Source of the DNA: Euglena gracilis
Lineage: Eukaryota; Euglenida; Euglenophyceae; Euglenales
DNA: 64,000 bases
Direction of reading: 5' to 3'
NCBI GenBank assembly: GCA_039621445.1
Contig: CP154954.1
Coordinates: 49,641,847 to 49,705,846 of the forward strand
Position numbers and translations under genes: made by a program. This document shows, in pieces, positions 31,956-50,570 of this stretch; the first letter of the stretch is position 1; each line of letters opens with the position of its first letter. The notes under the pieces are model-generated. The model saw only the letters and a list, made by a program, of their open reading frames with translations, was not told the origin of the DNA and made no database searches.

Positions 31956-32301
31956 CCCCCTCAAATAATACCCCCTGGGGTATTTTTTTTCCGCCCGATG
32001 TCCCAGCCGAGGAGGAGGGTATTATTGACCCCAAAATTTTCGAAATTTTTCGAAGTCCCATAGGACCCAAAATAGCACCCAAACCCCCCCCTTTGGTCAT
32101 CTATTTTACTTTCTCATGAAATTTAGCATTTTTGGAGGCCAGATGGTCCAGAGAAATCGATTTATCGTCAAAGATTAATATTTTTCTACGTACATTTTCA
32201 GGTCAAAATCCGGGGTGTCGGCCCGAAATTGGGGGGGGGGGGAATTAAATCGGTCACCGAAGTCCCGCCCCGGGGGGGGGTATTATTTGGGGGGGGGGGT
32301 T
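31956..32301. mobile_element. TA-flanked C-run TIR element (346 bp)
   Basis: Starts CCCCCTCAAATAATACCCCC and ends GGGGTATTATTTGGGGGGGG plus GGTT, bounded by TA at 31954-31955 and 32302-32303. A GAGGAGGGTATTATTGACC copy lies inside. Size matches the 350-376-bp copies elsewhere. Confidence 0.72.
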
Positions 32302-32304
32302 TAT

Positions 32305-33900
32305 TCAAAGAGGTTCTTTCCCCAGCTTTTGACCTCCTCCTCACCCCGCCCACCATGCCCACCCTGCCAATCGCACGTGTCTTGCCCGCCTCCCCGCAAT
32401 GTACAGTACCTGGCTCAGGCCTTCCCCTGCAAACCATCACCTAGGTTAAAGTTTGTGTTTCTTGCTTCCTGGGGGGTTCGAAATCAGTTTGGTTGCCCAG
32501 CCGGATTCTTAAGGTTCTCAGGGGGTTGGATGGGTGAGTTCACCCTTGCCTTGAGGGTGTCCACATTGGATGGCTGGTAAAAGATGCAAACCTTGGTTGG
32601 GTGTGGGAGAAAGTTCCCCAGGATCTCAATTATCATTGAGCTGACCCCCCCCCCCTTCGCCAGCGTCTTGGTCTCGAGGCAACGTGGAACCTAGGGAAAT
32701 ATATGTTTCATTCTCCATCTGCTTTCTTCGAGTGAAATTATGGGGGCGGCCCTGTCACTGGCCTGTGTCTTCTTCCACTGGCCTACACCCACCCCTCAGG
32801 CACTGCCTTTGAGCAGAGGTTCTGTAACATATGCCTGGGCCTCTGAACCCCGCACCGCGCATCCGCACCTTCACTGGCGTGCCCTTTTCTTGACCCAGCG
32901 TTTTCATTTGCATTTCCATCCCAGAAAAAAGCTATTGCACAAGGACAGCTGAAAGTACCGAGGAATCTTATTTTATCGAGACATTGCTATTTTCTTTGGA
33001 GGCACTGGCTGCAGAAGGTTTCATCATCCCCGAGAGCCCTCTGTCGACCCCGCGACAAAAGGATATTCCTTTGGGGATGGGCCATTGCCTAGTACCCAAA
33101 ATACGGCTTGATTTGGATCAGAATGCGTTTCATTTTCTGATCACCGCTCATATTTCTCGGGCAAATGACAAGAGCAAGCCCCCCTCCCCACCCTCAACCT
33201 AGTTGGAGGAGATCTGGAACCCACTTGGCGGGATTGGCCATTTTTTTTTCCTGCGGAAGGGTTCCCCCCACCCATGCCAGTGCATGGAGACCGGGGAGTC
33301 CAATTGTGTCCAGAACGACTCCATCTCCGGAGAAAATGCCTGATCATAATTGGTGGATGATCACCAAAGCATGAGGTGATGAATTTGGCGAAGTTCCAGA
33401 GTGCTCAGTGTGGCAGCTGATGACTGTGGTTTCAGCGCGATTTGGTTGCCATACTGTTGCTTGTACAATTTATTTTGTTTATTATATTATATATTATATG
33501 TTGTATATTAAAAGGCGCACCAAATTCAAGTCTTTCACATTAGCCAATAACGACCAAAAAAGCCCAAAATGGCCATATTCCCCCACCAATGGGCAATTTT
33601 TGCCAACCTGGGGTCCCCTTTCCCCCTTGTCTGGCGACCCCCCCCCCCCCCCACCCAGAGGCCATCGGTTTTCAGAGAAATATTGTGCCAAATTGGCCAT
33701 TTCCCCATTTTCACGCCCCAAATTGGCCATTTGGCCTGGGAAAAATTTATCCCCCCAAAATGGGCCATTTTGGTCCAAAAGGTGCTGATTGTTCCCCCTC
33801 CCAGGTTGGCCATTGTCCAAGGCCGCCCAAGGGGTGGCCAATCTGGGGGGGGTGAGGGTCAATTGTTTCCAGTGTTCATCTCCGACTGCGGGACAATCTG
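32305..33900. other. Stretch without recognisable gene
   Basis: Mostly ordinary-looking intergenic sequence with a TATA-rich patch at 33480-33510 (ATTATATTATATATTATATG). The frames through 33500-33970 follow a GGCCATTTGGG-like repeat. No supported gene or RNA. Confidence 0.45.
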
Positions 33901-34086
33901 GTAAGGTTTCAGTTCGCCCTAAGGCCCCCCAAGGGGGGGGGATGGTTTGGACCCCTGGGGGGGGGTCCAAACCATCCCCCCCACCAGCCCAGAAATATGC
34001 AGGCTGGTAGTGTCCTGCCCCCCGGGGGGGGGCAGGATACTACCTGCGACGGTATTGCTTGGGGTTACTGAAGGGGTTGTGTATAT

Positions 34087-34456
34087 AGTGTGCCAAAAGT
34101 TTGTGTACCCCCTCGGGTTTTGTTGGGGGGGGGACTCAACCCCAAGCCCCAAAGCCCATGTTACCGATGGGCTGTGGTGATGGTGTGCGCACACACCCCA
34201 GTATTGACCACCTCGCCCCCTTGCCGGGCTGGGGTTTGAGTGCCAAACAAAAGGGCCACAGATTGAAAGGTTTTGCTCTTGCACAATTGGCCTCAGATTT
34301 GCACAAAGCCCTGTGTGTGGCAGAGGTTGGTGCTGCTGTGCGGCAGGTCTGTGCAAGCATTTACACCCCATCACCACAGCCCATGGGTAACATAGGCTTT
34401 GGGGTTGAGTGCGCGCCCACAAAACTCGAGGGGGTATAAAATTTTTTTGGCACACT
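34087..34456. repeat. Foldback element with about 95-bp arms
   Basis: Left arm AGTGTGCCAAAAGTTTGTG through CCCATGTTACCGATGGGC; right arm CCCATGGGTAACATAGGC through GGCACACT. The arms are imperfect reverse complements with small indels. Upstream 33905-34060 is another G-run palindrome pair around CCTGCCCCCC. No clear target duplication. Confidence 0.75.
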
Positions 34457-34457
34457 C

Positions 34458-34501
34458 CACACACACACACACACACACGCACACACACACACACACACAC
34501 A

Positions 34502-34588
<87 letters not shown>

Positions 34589-34591
34589 GCA

Positions 34592-34671
<80 letters not shown>

Positions 34672-34681
34672 CACACACACA

Positions 34682-34760
<79 letters not shown>
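34458..34760. repeat. (AC)n / (ACGC)n microsatellite
   Basis: About 300 bp of AC dinucleotides with two blocks of ACGC tetranucleotides. Thr-His or Cys-Val repeat frames on either strand are artefacts. Confidence 0.98.
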
Positions 34761-34765
<5 letters not shown>

Positions 34766-34989
34766 AGCAGGGTCAACATCAGAATGAAAAATTGAGAAAT
34801 GAAGTTAAAATATGCACCGTGAGGACTTGAGTTCGAGAATTTTATCCAAAAAACATATGTCACAAAATAATGAACCCCTGATCCCAAAATGATATGCCCC
34901 CGGTGCATTATTTGGGGCACTGGCGTTTATTTGCAAGAAGGACAGGTAATGTGCGCATGTGTTTTCCCACGAACCTCGCAGGGGAGGCG

Positions 34990-38029
<3,040 letters not shown>

Positions 38030-38177
38030 GTGGGTGGCGGTCCCCGATGAAGACGCTGGGGGTCTGCGAGGATTCCTATGACCAGGTGGAATTGCCGGGG
38101 GCTTTGTGGATCCAGCATTGCCCAGCCGTACAGCCAGAGATATCTCTTGTTAGTTTGCAGAGCGATTCATGGGGTAG

Positions 38178-38259
<82 letters not shown>

Positions 38260-38397
38260 TGAGTGGGTGGGTGCGTGGGTGGGTGGGTGGGTGGGTGGGT
38301 GGGTGGGTGGGTGGGTGGGTGAGTGGGTGGGTGGGTGGGTGGGTGTGGGTGTGGGTGTGGGTGTGGGTGTGGGTGTGGGTGTGGGTGTGGGTGTGGA
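38178..38397. repeat. (GT)n, (GGGT)n and (GGGTGT)n microsatellites
   Basis: Three adjacent simple repeats in the intron between exon 4 and the first MECR exon. Confidence 0.98.
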
Positions 38398-38450
38398 GAT
38401 GTTTTGCGGGGAACGTTCCCCACCGAACCCCCTGAGCGCCGCCCCTGCAG

Positions 38451-43152
<4,702 letters not shown>

Positions 43153-43476
43153 ACCCTCCCTCCGAACGTTAAAATCGCGTGATTTTGCTTTTGAGCGGAG
43201 ACACTGCAATCCCCCTCCTCCCGCGGATTTCTTTCGACGGCCTTGTTCCAACCTGGCCGGCCCCATATCGCATAAAGGAACATGGCCAGTGATCAAAATT
43301 GATCTTGGACCATTTATCTTTGTGACGACTTGCGATATTCTTTGCGCAAAACCAAACCGCCCCAAATGTGAACACTCACCCCATCATATTCCCTGATTTT
43401 GACTTTGCCTTTTTTTGGAGCCAAATGGGCTTTCCATTGCCTATTTTGAGATTATTCTTTTCACTGGTTTTTGATT

Positions 43477-45108
43477 TCACATCTGAAGCGGTGATCGGGA
43501 CCTTTGGCGATAACCCGAAGATTGTGATTGTCCGGATTTGTGTGAAAACCCAGAGGAGCGTGAGCTCCGCGAGGATTGTGAACCCCTTGGACTCTGATAC
43601 CGCTTTCGCGTATCAGGGTGGGGGGAATCACGGGACGTATGCCCCGCTTTGTTGCACAAAAAGCAAGTTTTGTCAGAAGATTGGTCAGATGAGCGCGGAT
43701 AGCGCGTTTTTGTATCTCCTCTTGGAGAATTTGTATGTTTACCGTATCCCCGTGGGGATTTTGGCGATTTTGGAGAAGAAGTCTTTTGTAGGGCACTTAC
43801 CGTACCGCTAGGGAGACCAGCGGTAGGGTGGTGGGTGTAAGCCGATTGTATCTGTCCCAAAAGTTGTGAGAGTTTCATTTGTTTGTATACAGAGTTACAT
43901 TGTTGTTCTAGTGTATGTTTGTTGGCCGCGAGTTCCTCGCGGTGAATGTCCTTGATAATTGTAGGAATGAAATGGAGGAGAACCGCATCGAATTGTTCTT
44001 CTTTCATTATGTTCACTCCCAGTTCATCAACCTCAGAAGCCAATCCCACCCAATTGGAATACCAAAGGTCGATGGACTTCCATTTTCGGTCACTGGGCGC
44101 GAATTGCCGCCATTTTTTCTCCAGCGTAATTCGCGAAATGAGGCTTGAACAGGTTGACGCATATTGGTCAACCAGTTCATCAAAAGTTATCCGATTCCGG
44201 ATCACAAGTTGTCGGGCGCGTTCTTTTTCTTCCTTGGGGAGGCAATCAATGAATTCCATCTTGATTACCTCAGGGTTCCCATCCTGGGTTGGACCCTTCA
44301 AGTCCCAGTAGTATGTCCAGTCGCGCCAAAATTGTTTCCAAGTTGTGGGATCTCCGTCCCATTGTGGCTTTATCTTGTTAGCAATTGTGATTGTACCTTT
44401 GAAATCGCGTTGTGGACCACGATTTCCATCGTAATTGTTGGGGTAAGGTTGTTGTTGTGGCATGCGCGAATGCGCATCCATGATGGTACTCATGGTACCG
44501 TAGGTACCATGGGTATTTGGTACATCGCAATTCCGCGAATTGTATGGTTGTGGTTCACGATTCCGCGATTCGGGTTGTAAAGGGTCGCGATTCCGTGATT
44601 CGGGGTGTGGCAACATACCAGGGGGGTAGGAATCCCGTTGTTCACCCGCAAATCGGGGAACCGCGGTAAATTCCGTGTTTCGCATTCGCGATCCATGGCC
44701 AATACCCGGGGTAGGGGTATGGCTCATACCACGAATCAGTCCCGATTCGCGAAGTTCTTGTTGTAAAACCGGAGGATTCGCAGTTTTTGTGGTAAAAACC
44801 GGTTCCTCATCCGAAGATTCACCCTTAGGGGGGGGGGGGAATCTTGAGTTGTGGAATAAACGGGCGATTGTAATCGTGATTGTAGGCATGTTCATGATCA
44901 TGTGCATCCGTGGATGCTTGTAGGGCACGCACATCCGAAGATGCTTGTAGGGATGCGCATACTGCGCTTTTGGAAGGATTGGCATCCAACGAATCGCGAA
45001 TTTGATGCACAAAGTCGCGAGTTGGATGTCGGGCATCCGAAGATGCTTTGGTTGATGCGCGAAAAGCGCGTTGTGAGCTGGAAGTTGCATTTTGACCACC
45101 GAAAACAC
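43477..45108 (-). CDS. Retrotransposon Gag-like protein with a damaged zinc knuckle
   Basis: A 543-codon minus-strand frame. The middle (WDGDPTTWKQFWRDWTYYWD, then KEEKERARQLVIRNRITFDE and a helical segment) has the look of a Gag capsid region. Near the C-terminus a knuckle reads CFLCNKAGHTSRDS, i.e. CxxC-x4-H-x4-S where the last Cys is expected, followed by an RS-rich tail. The first 80 or so codons upstream of the 12-G run at 44828-44839 look less protein-like than the alternative frame ending there, so a homopolymer frame slip is likely and the true reading probably continues from the coiled-coil frame upstream. No protease, RT or integrase follows within reach. Confidence 0.65.
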   Translation of the reverse strand: MFSVVKMQLPAHNALFAHQPKHLRMPDIQLATLCIKFAIRWMPILPKAQYAHPYKHLRMCVPYKHPRMHMIMNMPTITITIARLFHNSRFPPPPKGESSDEEPVFTTKTANPPVLQQELRESGLIRGMSHTPTPGIGHGSRMRNTEFTAVPRFAGEQRDSYPPGMLPHPESRNRDPLQPESRNREPQPYNSRNCDVPNTHGTYGTMSTIMDAHSRMPQQQPYPNNYDGNRGPQRDFKGTITIANKIKPQWDGDPTTWKQFWRDWTYYWDLKGPTQDGNPEVIKMEFIDCLPKEEKERARQLVIRNRITFDELVDQYASTCSSLISRITLEKKWRQFAPSDRKWKSIDLWYSNWVGLASEVDELGVNIMKEEQFDAVLLHFIPTIIKDIHREELAANKHTLEQQCNSVYKQMKLSQLLGQIQSAYTHHPTAGLPSGTVSALQKTSSPKSPKSPRGYGKHTNSPRGDTKTRYPRSSDQSSDKTCFLCNKAGHTSRDSPHPDTRKRYQSPRGSQSSRSSRSSGFSHKSGQSQSSGYRQRSRSPLQM

Positions 45109-45113
45109 GGTTT

Positions 45114-46730
45114 TCAGGGGGCAAAGCGCGGGGGGTTGCGGGATTTTGCATGAATCTCGTCCAAAGTCAATGCAAAATCTTGGATACTTTGTTCCAATGA
45201 ACCAACCACTTGGAAAAGGTCCGAAATTCTTTCAACATCACTCTGCAAACGCTTAATACGTTTGCGGTATGAGGGTAACTCATCCAAAAGTGGTAGTTTG
45301 TCAACAATGGAGGCAAAATCCGCTGAAAGCTTTGGAAAAGTGGTGTCCAAGAATTGGACCCGCTTAACCAAAGTTTCCATTGCGGTTGTAAGGGTGTTCA
45401 ACCGATTCTCGGTTTGTGGGGTTGTGGTGCCCAACAGGGGTTGGAGTACCCCTACTGCATTTTCAGCGTTTTTGTCATCCATCATTGTAGAAAGTCGGTT
45501 CTCCAACACCGAGATTTGTTGTTTTAGTGTGAGAACTTGTTGGGTGACCGAATTTTCGGTCCTCATCAAGGTTTCACAAAATTCTTGTAAGTTTTCCTGA
45601 TTTTTCGCAAGCATTTGGTCGTAAAATGTGCGAAAATCAAGGGGTAGTTCGACTTCGCGAACCGTTTGTCCATCCGAGGATGGTTGGAGTCCGGAGACCC
45701 TTGTAGAAAGTGTTTGTACGCGTTTTTGTAAATGGGAAGTGGTGGATTGTAAGGTTTTGTGTTGGGTATTCAAATCCGCAAGTGCGGTTTCAATGCCGGT
45801 GATATCCGGAATTGATTTTTGAATACCGTTGCACCGTTTGTGCAAATCCGCAAACGCGGATTCGATTTTGTTCACATCCGCTTGTAACTGATTGTGCAAA
45901 TCGGTTACAGTGGATCGTAATGCTCCCATACTGGGATTTTTGTGGTAAATTTCCGCAAAGCGGCGTTGTAAGTCCCCAATTGCAGTTTGTAGTCCCGAAA
46001 CATCCGCAAAAGCGGTTTTCAGGTCTGCAAACGCAATTTGGAGGTCCGCATTCGCGGGTTGGATGGTACTTATGACCGTTTCTCGGTCTTGGAGTCCCGC
46101 ATTAGCGGTTTGTAAGCTAAGAATCACCGCATCGCGGGATTGGAGTTCCGCCGTAGCGGTTTGTAGCGCATTGGACGCAGTTTCAAGTTTTTGTATGTCG
46201 TTTTGCCACTTTTCATGGAGGAAATCTTGTCGATGCGCGATGTCCGCCACTTGAGTGTGCAATGTGGTCAAATTGTGGGAAACTTCACCGCATTTGCAGG
46301 AAGTTTGTTCCAAACGAGCAATCCGCTCTTCCAGTTGTTGAGCAAAAGCTCTTTGTACATAGTTTTCGCGTATTTGTGCAAAATTTTGATGAAAACTTGC
46401 GTTTTCATCACCCAAACGCAAAATGCGTTCCTGGGATTGTTGTACAACATTGGATAGGGTTGAGAAGTGCTCCTTTGAGAAATATGAGCCAAGTTCCGCA
46501 CCCGTAGGCGCTTTATCCCGTTGTTGTAGGCGGGACTGCATTTCTTGCATTGTATATGAAAAGTTTTCCAGTTGTGTGAACAATTGTTGTACATTTTGTT
46601 GTAAATGTGAAAATTTTGCGTTATTCCGCGATTCCGCGGTTTGGAGGGTCTCTTGTACCTGTTGGAAGTTGTGTACCAAGGTGTTGCGCAAAAATGCGTC
46701 AAAACCTTGGTGGAGGTTCTGAAGGTCCAT
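45114..46730 (-). CDS. Long coiled-coil protein, probably N-terminal part of the Gag-like unit
   Basis: A 538-codon minus-strand frame starting MDLQNLHQGFDAFLR. It is almost entirely alpha-helical coiled coil, with heptad-like repeats such as ADLQIAFADLKTAFADVSGL. It ends 5 bp before the next frame and overlaps a third frame across a CCCCCC run near 45130. Its DNA carries the recurrent CCGC-NNNN-GCGG mini-hairpins. Likely one long ORF with the capsid-like frame, broken at homopolymers in this copy or this assembly. A role in RNP assembly is inferred only from the zinc knuckle in the neighbouring frame. Confidence 0.6.
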   Translation of the reverse strand: MDLQNLHQGFDAFLRNTLVHNFQQVQETLQTAESRNNAKFSHLQQNVQQLFTQLENFSYTMQEMQSRLQQRDKAPTGAELGSYFSKEHFSTLSNVVQQSQERILRLGDENASFHQNFAQIRENYVQRAFAQQLEERIARLEQTSCKCGEVSHNLTTLHTQVADIAHRQDFLHEKWQNDIQKLETASNALQTATAELQSRDAVILSLQTANAGLQDRETVISTIQPANADLQIAFADLKTAFADVSGLQTAIGDLQRRFAEIYHKNPSMGALRSTVTDLHNQLQADVNKIESAFADLHKRCNGIQKSIPDITGIETALADLNTQHKTLQSTTSHLQKRVQTLSTRVSGLQPSSDGQTVREVELPLDFRTFYDQMLAKNQENLQEFCETLMRTENSVTQQVLTLKQQISVLENRLSTMMDDKNAENAVGVLQPLLGTTTPQTENRLNTLTTAMETLVKRVQFLDTTFPKLSADFASIVDKLPLLDELPSYRKRIKRLQSDVERISDLFQVVGSLEQSIQDFALTLDEIHAKSRNPPRFAP

Positions 46731-46857
46731 TGTAGTGGAGTTAAAATTCTTTTGGCAAAATTGTCCAAATTCTTGGATATATTGCCAAAGGAAGTCCAGC
46801 TTGCCGAAAACGGCCTTGTGACTGTCTTCATCAAATTGTAGGACTTGGTTCAGTGTT

Positions 46858-47654
46858 TTAGCGCAATTTTGGACACATGCTTCGATGTGTCGAAATTGCT
46901 GTTGTAGTGGGTGGTTTCTCCGGTAGATTTGCGACTACGCGCTCAACGGTATTACTGGAGAACGAATCCCGGTCTTCCTCGGGGTCATTGTCCATGGGAA
47001 CAATGACACCGGCAGTGTCCGGGACCACCAACCGCATTTCAGCGGACCAAGGTAGTTCTGGGATTTCTCCCAATTGTGGAGGGGGGGGCAAGTCCCGAAT
47101 GGGGCTTACCGGTGGTAGTGCCGGGGGGGGGGGAAAAAACAAGGTGTTTCCAACCCGTCCTCGTAAGGGGGGGGCTCTGTAGGCAATTGGGTGCCAAAAG
47201 GCACTAATTGCCAGTTCCGTTCGGGCATTCTGCCCACTTGTGAGTCAGACTCCGCAGAAGCGGAGGGGGTCCATAGACCCATTGTAGGGTTATGTTGTAC
47301 CGCAAATGCGGCTGTTTTAACAGTGTGTCCGCGAATGCGGGTTGGGTCCGTAGACCCTTGTAGGGGGGGGGTACCGCCGAAGCGGCTTGGGTCCGAAGAC
47401 CCTTGGAGGGGGGGGGGACCGCCAAAGCGGCTTGGCCCCAAAACCCCTTGGAGGGGGGGGGGGACCGCCGAAGCGGCTTGGGTCCGAAGACCCTTGGAGG
47501 GGGGGGGTACCGCCGAAGCGGCTTGTTGGGGGGGGGGGCACCGCCAAAGGGGGTTGGGTTCGAAAACCCAGTTGTGGGGGGGGTGCCGCCGAAGCGGCTT
47601 GGGCTTCCGCCCCTTGTATGGAAAAATTTTCCACCACAGAAGCGGCTTGGGCAT
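46858..47654 (-). CDS. Proline-rich tandem-repeat frames upstream of the coiled coil
   Basis: Two overlapping minus-strand frames (47654-47106 and 47142-46858) read as a Pro/Gly-rich repeat protein (SRFGGTPPLQGSSDP units) followed by an acidic segment (DNDPEEDRDSFSSN). They switch frame at a C-run near 47125-47135. They probably belong to the same transcription unit as the coiled coil, but the 46858 stop and about 130 bp without frame separate them. Function unknown. Confidence 0.4.
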
Positions 47655-47720
47655 CCCCCCCTTGTGGATAAAAAGTTTCTGTCGCTAAAGCGACTTGGGC
47701 ATTCGCCCCTTGTAAAGAAA
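47220..47720. repeat. Tandem array, about 47-bp unit, with CCGCCGAAGCGG hairpins
   Basis: Units read CCGCCGAAGCGGCTTGGGTC plus GAAGACCCTTGGAGGGG. Each unit holds a CCGC-NNNN-GCGG hairpin and a G-run of variable length. Translated in part as the Pro-rich repeats. Confidence 0.8.
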
Positions 47721-47779
47721 AATTATTTGTCGCCGTAGCGACTTCGTATGCAGTGTCCAGTCAACGAAGCGACCCAATT

Positions 47780-48480
47780 AACAAAGCATAGTTAATAGGT
47801 GCGTTTCCAGTATGTGCATGTGCACTTTGCATTTTAGATTAAAAAATGGGAAAATTTTTGTGAAAATCGTAAAAATTGTAAAAATTTGTGTGAAAAGACC
47901 GAAAAATATAAGCAAAGGTGGGGGCTCAGAGGCGTTGTGATGCAGCCGTAGCCACTTGTTCCCCTGAGACACCTCGCCCGTGCTTAGGCGCCTTATTCTG
48001 AGTTTTTCTTTGGTCGTTCGACCGTTAAACCTATTCTGCTACCAAGTGTACGTCCCACCCCGGCTTTTCTACTTATGCTTTCCTCCCGAAAAGCCCGTGG
48101 GGGGAGTAACAATAAAATTTGCTTCCCTTTTCCCCTTTTGAATGCAAAGCACACAAGCAGAAGAATTGGTGGGACCGCAGTTCCTTATATGAAAGTGACT
48201 TTTGCTGTTTCGAGCTTTGTAAAATAAAGAAATAAAACTTGTATTCAATTGGGACTTCGCCCTCAGAATTCTAAATCAGAATTGCAAAGCACCAAAACCC
48301 AATAACCTTGAATTAGGAACCAGTTACTTTCGCTAAGCTTTCGCTAGCTCTGAGATTGTCTCTTTGTCTTATGGTTTAACCATGCCACTGTGTACAGCCT
48401 GGCCGTAGCCAGCTTGTAGGCCGTAGGCCATTGTATCTGGTACACAGTGCCATGGCAGAATGGCTGCCTGGTACACAAGA
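47780..48480. other. Non-coding stretch between the gag-like unit and the DIRS remnant
   Basis: Contains AATAAAGAAATAAAACTT near 48222 and no frame resembling protein. It may hold the 5' region or long terminal repeat of the minus-strand gag unit, but I could not find a second copy of this sequence downstream of 43477, so no LTR is called. Confidence 0.35.
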
Positions 48481-48889
48481 CACCCCCCTCCATCAAAGGT
48501 TGCAAAAAAGCCTAAAATGTCCAACACCCCCAGCCCAGCCCCCCCCAAAATCATCTGATCCAAGAAATAAATTCCATGGAGGAAAAATGGGGAGACACCC
48601 CCCTCCCCCCCTGCAAAACACCCCCCCCCCCCCCATCATCAGCACAACCCCCCTGGTCCACCCCCCAGCCCCCCCTTCCCCAGCCAGCCAAAAGGAGAAA
48701 AAAAAATGAAAAAAAACAGGAAAAAAAGGTGGCAAAACAACCAAAAAAAATGGGGAAAAAATAAAACAGGAAAATGATCAGGCAGATGGGCATTCAACAT
48801 CCCCCTGGGTCAATGCACATTTTCCACCCACCCAAAACCCAGAGCCAACCTGGACCTGAAAGCAGCTGTTGGATTATTCAAGTCAGCAG

Positions 48890-49241
48890 CATTAATCCCA
48901 GTTTTAATTTCGAAATCAGGGGGCCAAATGGGAATGATCAGCGACTGCAGAGAATTAATCAGCAGTTTCAAGTGAAACCTTTCAAGCTGGATCACATCCA
49001 GCACATTTTCCAGTTTTGGAAAAGGGCCACTGGGCAGCCAAATAGACCTGAAGATGCCTATTTTCATATTCCAGTAAGTCCAGGCCTAAGGCCATTTTAA
49101 GGCATCAGGTTGCAGACCTGGCAATTCCAGGCAGGCCGTTTTGGCCTGAATTTAATGCCCAAACTTTTCATGTCAGTCATGAAAATCGAAAAGCTGTAGA
49201 GGAAAAGGGGCATCCAGGTATTTATTTACCTGTACGACATT
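48890..49241 (+). pseudogene. DIRS reverse transcriptase, broken N-terminal part
   Basis: Fragments of the RT core appear in alternating frames: ISDCREL, then NQQF-VKPFKLDHIQHIF, then QIDLK, then DAYFHIPVSPGLRPF. At least two single-base frame slips are therefore needed. In-frame stops follow DAYFHIPVSPGLRPF (TAA near 49096) and again at a TAG near 49197. The catalytic box reads FIYLYDILLVA at about 49221-49253: the first Asp of the YxDD motif is Tyr (TAC). The enzyme cannot be functional. Confidence 0.85.
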
Positions 49242-50570
49242 TTGCTGGTGGCCTCAACACAAATCATCTTACAAAATCACCTGAACACAGTGGTCAGGGA
49301 TTTAATCAAATCAGGGTTCAAAATCAATGTAAAAAAGTCCACCCTGCAGCCCACCCAAATCGTAAATCATCTTGGATTTCAACTAAACTTCCAAGAGGGA
49401 AAATTACAGGTGCCCCCCCAGAAAATAAAAACAGTAAAAAAGGAGCTGGGAAAAATGGTGAAAAAAGATTACATGTCAAAAAGGCAATTGGCTGCCATTT
49501 TGGGCCAAATCAGATGCAATCTCATGGCCCTGCCCTTTCTAAGGGCCTTTACGGATGCCCTGGCAAATTTTTCAGTGGAAAATTCTACAGCCCCCTGGGA
49601 CTCAAAACACCCCATCTCCCAAAGAATAAAGGACCAATTAAGAGAAATAAAAAACCTGCTGGACACCTGGGGGGGCAGACCCTTCCCCCAAAGTGCAACC
49701 AGAGAGTTGCACTCAGACAGCAGCACCCATGCCTGGGGGGGGGGGCTGGACATTCGAACAGGAAAAATTGTGCAAGAATTTTGGAGGGAAAACTCCATTC
49801 TGCACATAAATGTCAAAGAATTAAGTGCAGCAATAAGCACAGTTCAAAGCCTCAGCCAGACAGGGGAAACTGTGTCCCTATCCGTGGACAGTCAAGTAAT
49901 TTACTATTACTTAACAAAAGGGGGGGGGGCAGAAAGACCCCTTCAATTCCATGCTAAGACCCTTCTTCAAATGGTGCATGGAACACAACATAAACCTGCA
50001 AGTAAAGTGTGTCCCTCAAAAGAATGCCTGGCAGACCCCATAAGCAGGTGGGAAATGGACAGGGGGTATTATTCCCTAGACCCCCAACTTTTTCAATGGC
50101 TGAGGCAGCAGTTCAAAAATTACATAAGCCTGAAAACAGACCTTTTTGCCTCACCAGGCAACAAAAAACTGCCACAATTTGTGGCCAGGTGGCCCCACTG
50201 GGAAGCCACAGCAGTTGATGCATTGCAATGTCCACTGGACAACATGGGGGGCCTTTATGCAAATCCCCCCTGGTCTGTAATTCAAAAATTTCTCCCCAGA
50301 TTAAGAAGGTTTCCACAAGACAAAGTTTTGATGGTCACCCCCTACTGGGATTCAGCCACATGGTGGCCCCAGTTAATAAAAATGAAAGTACTAGGGTCCC
50401 CTTGCCTGAAAATCACCCCTTACAAGGGTATGTTCACTAATTGCAGGGGGGAAGAAATGCCACCCCCCAGGTGGCCCCTACTTTGCATGGTTTGCTCAGG
50501 CAAATTCTGGAGGGGAAACAAATACAAAATACATCCATTAACGATTTCCTGGGAAGAAACCCCAGATTAA
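49242..50570 (+). pseudogene. DIRS RT C-terminus, RNase H and methyltransferase-like region
   Basis: A 442-codon open frame with no ATG at its start because it continues the RT. Residues 30-110 are RT thumb/connection (VNHLGFQLNFQEGKLQVPPQ). RNase H follows: LHSDSSTHAWGGGLDI with the first catalytic Asp, INVKELSAAIS with Glu, and LSVDSQVIYYYLTKGGG with the second Asp. Then TDLFASPGNKKLPQF and GGLYANPPWSVIQKFLPRL, typical of the methyltransferase-like domain between RNase H and recombinase in DIRS elements (NPPW resembles the N6-adenine methylase NPPY box). This part is intact although the RT ahead of it is dead. Confidence 0.88.

Noticed and set aside
34361-34920. Long Cys/Val- or Thr/His-rich open frames (also at 35771-36447, 36431-37470, 38076-38660, 39490-40348)
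   Set aside because: They are translations of AC/GT-type microsatellites, open in all frames of the repeat.
48480-48770. Pro-rich or Gly/Phe-rich proteins near 48.5 kb
   Set aside because: Produced by C-runs and A-runs; composition is pure low complexity.
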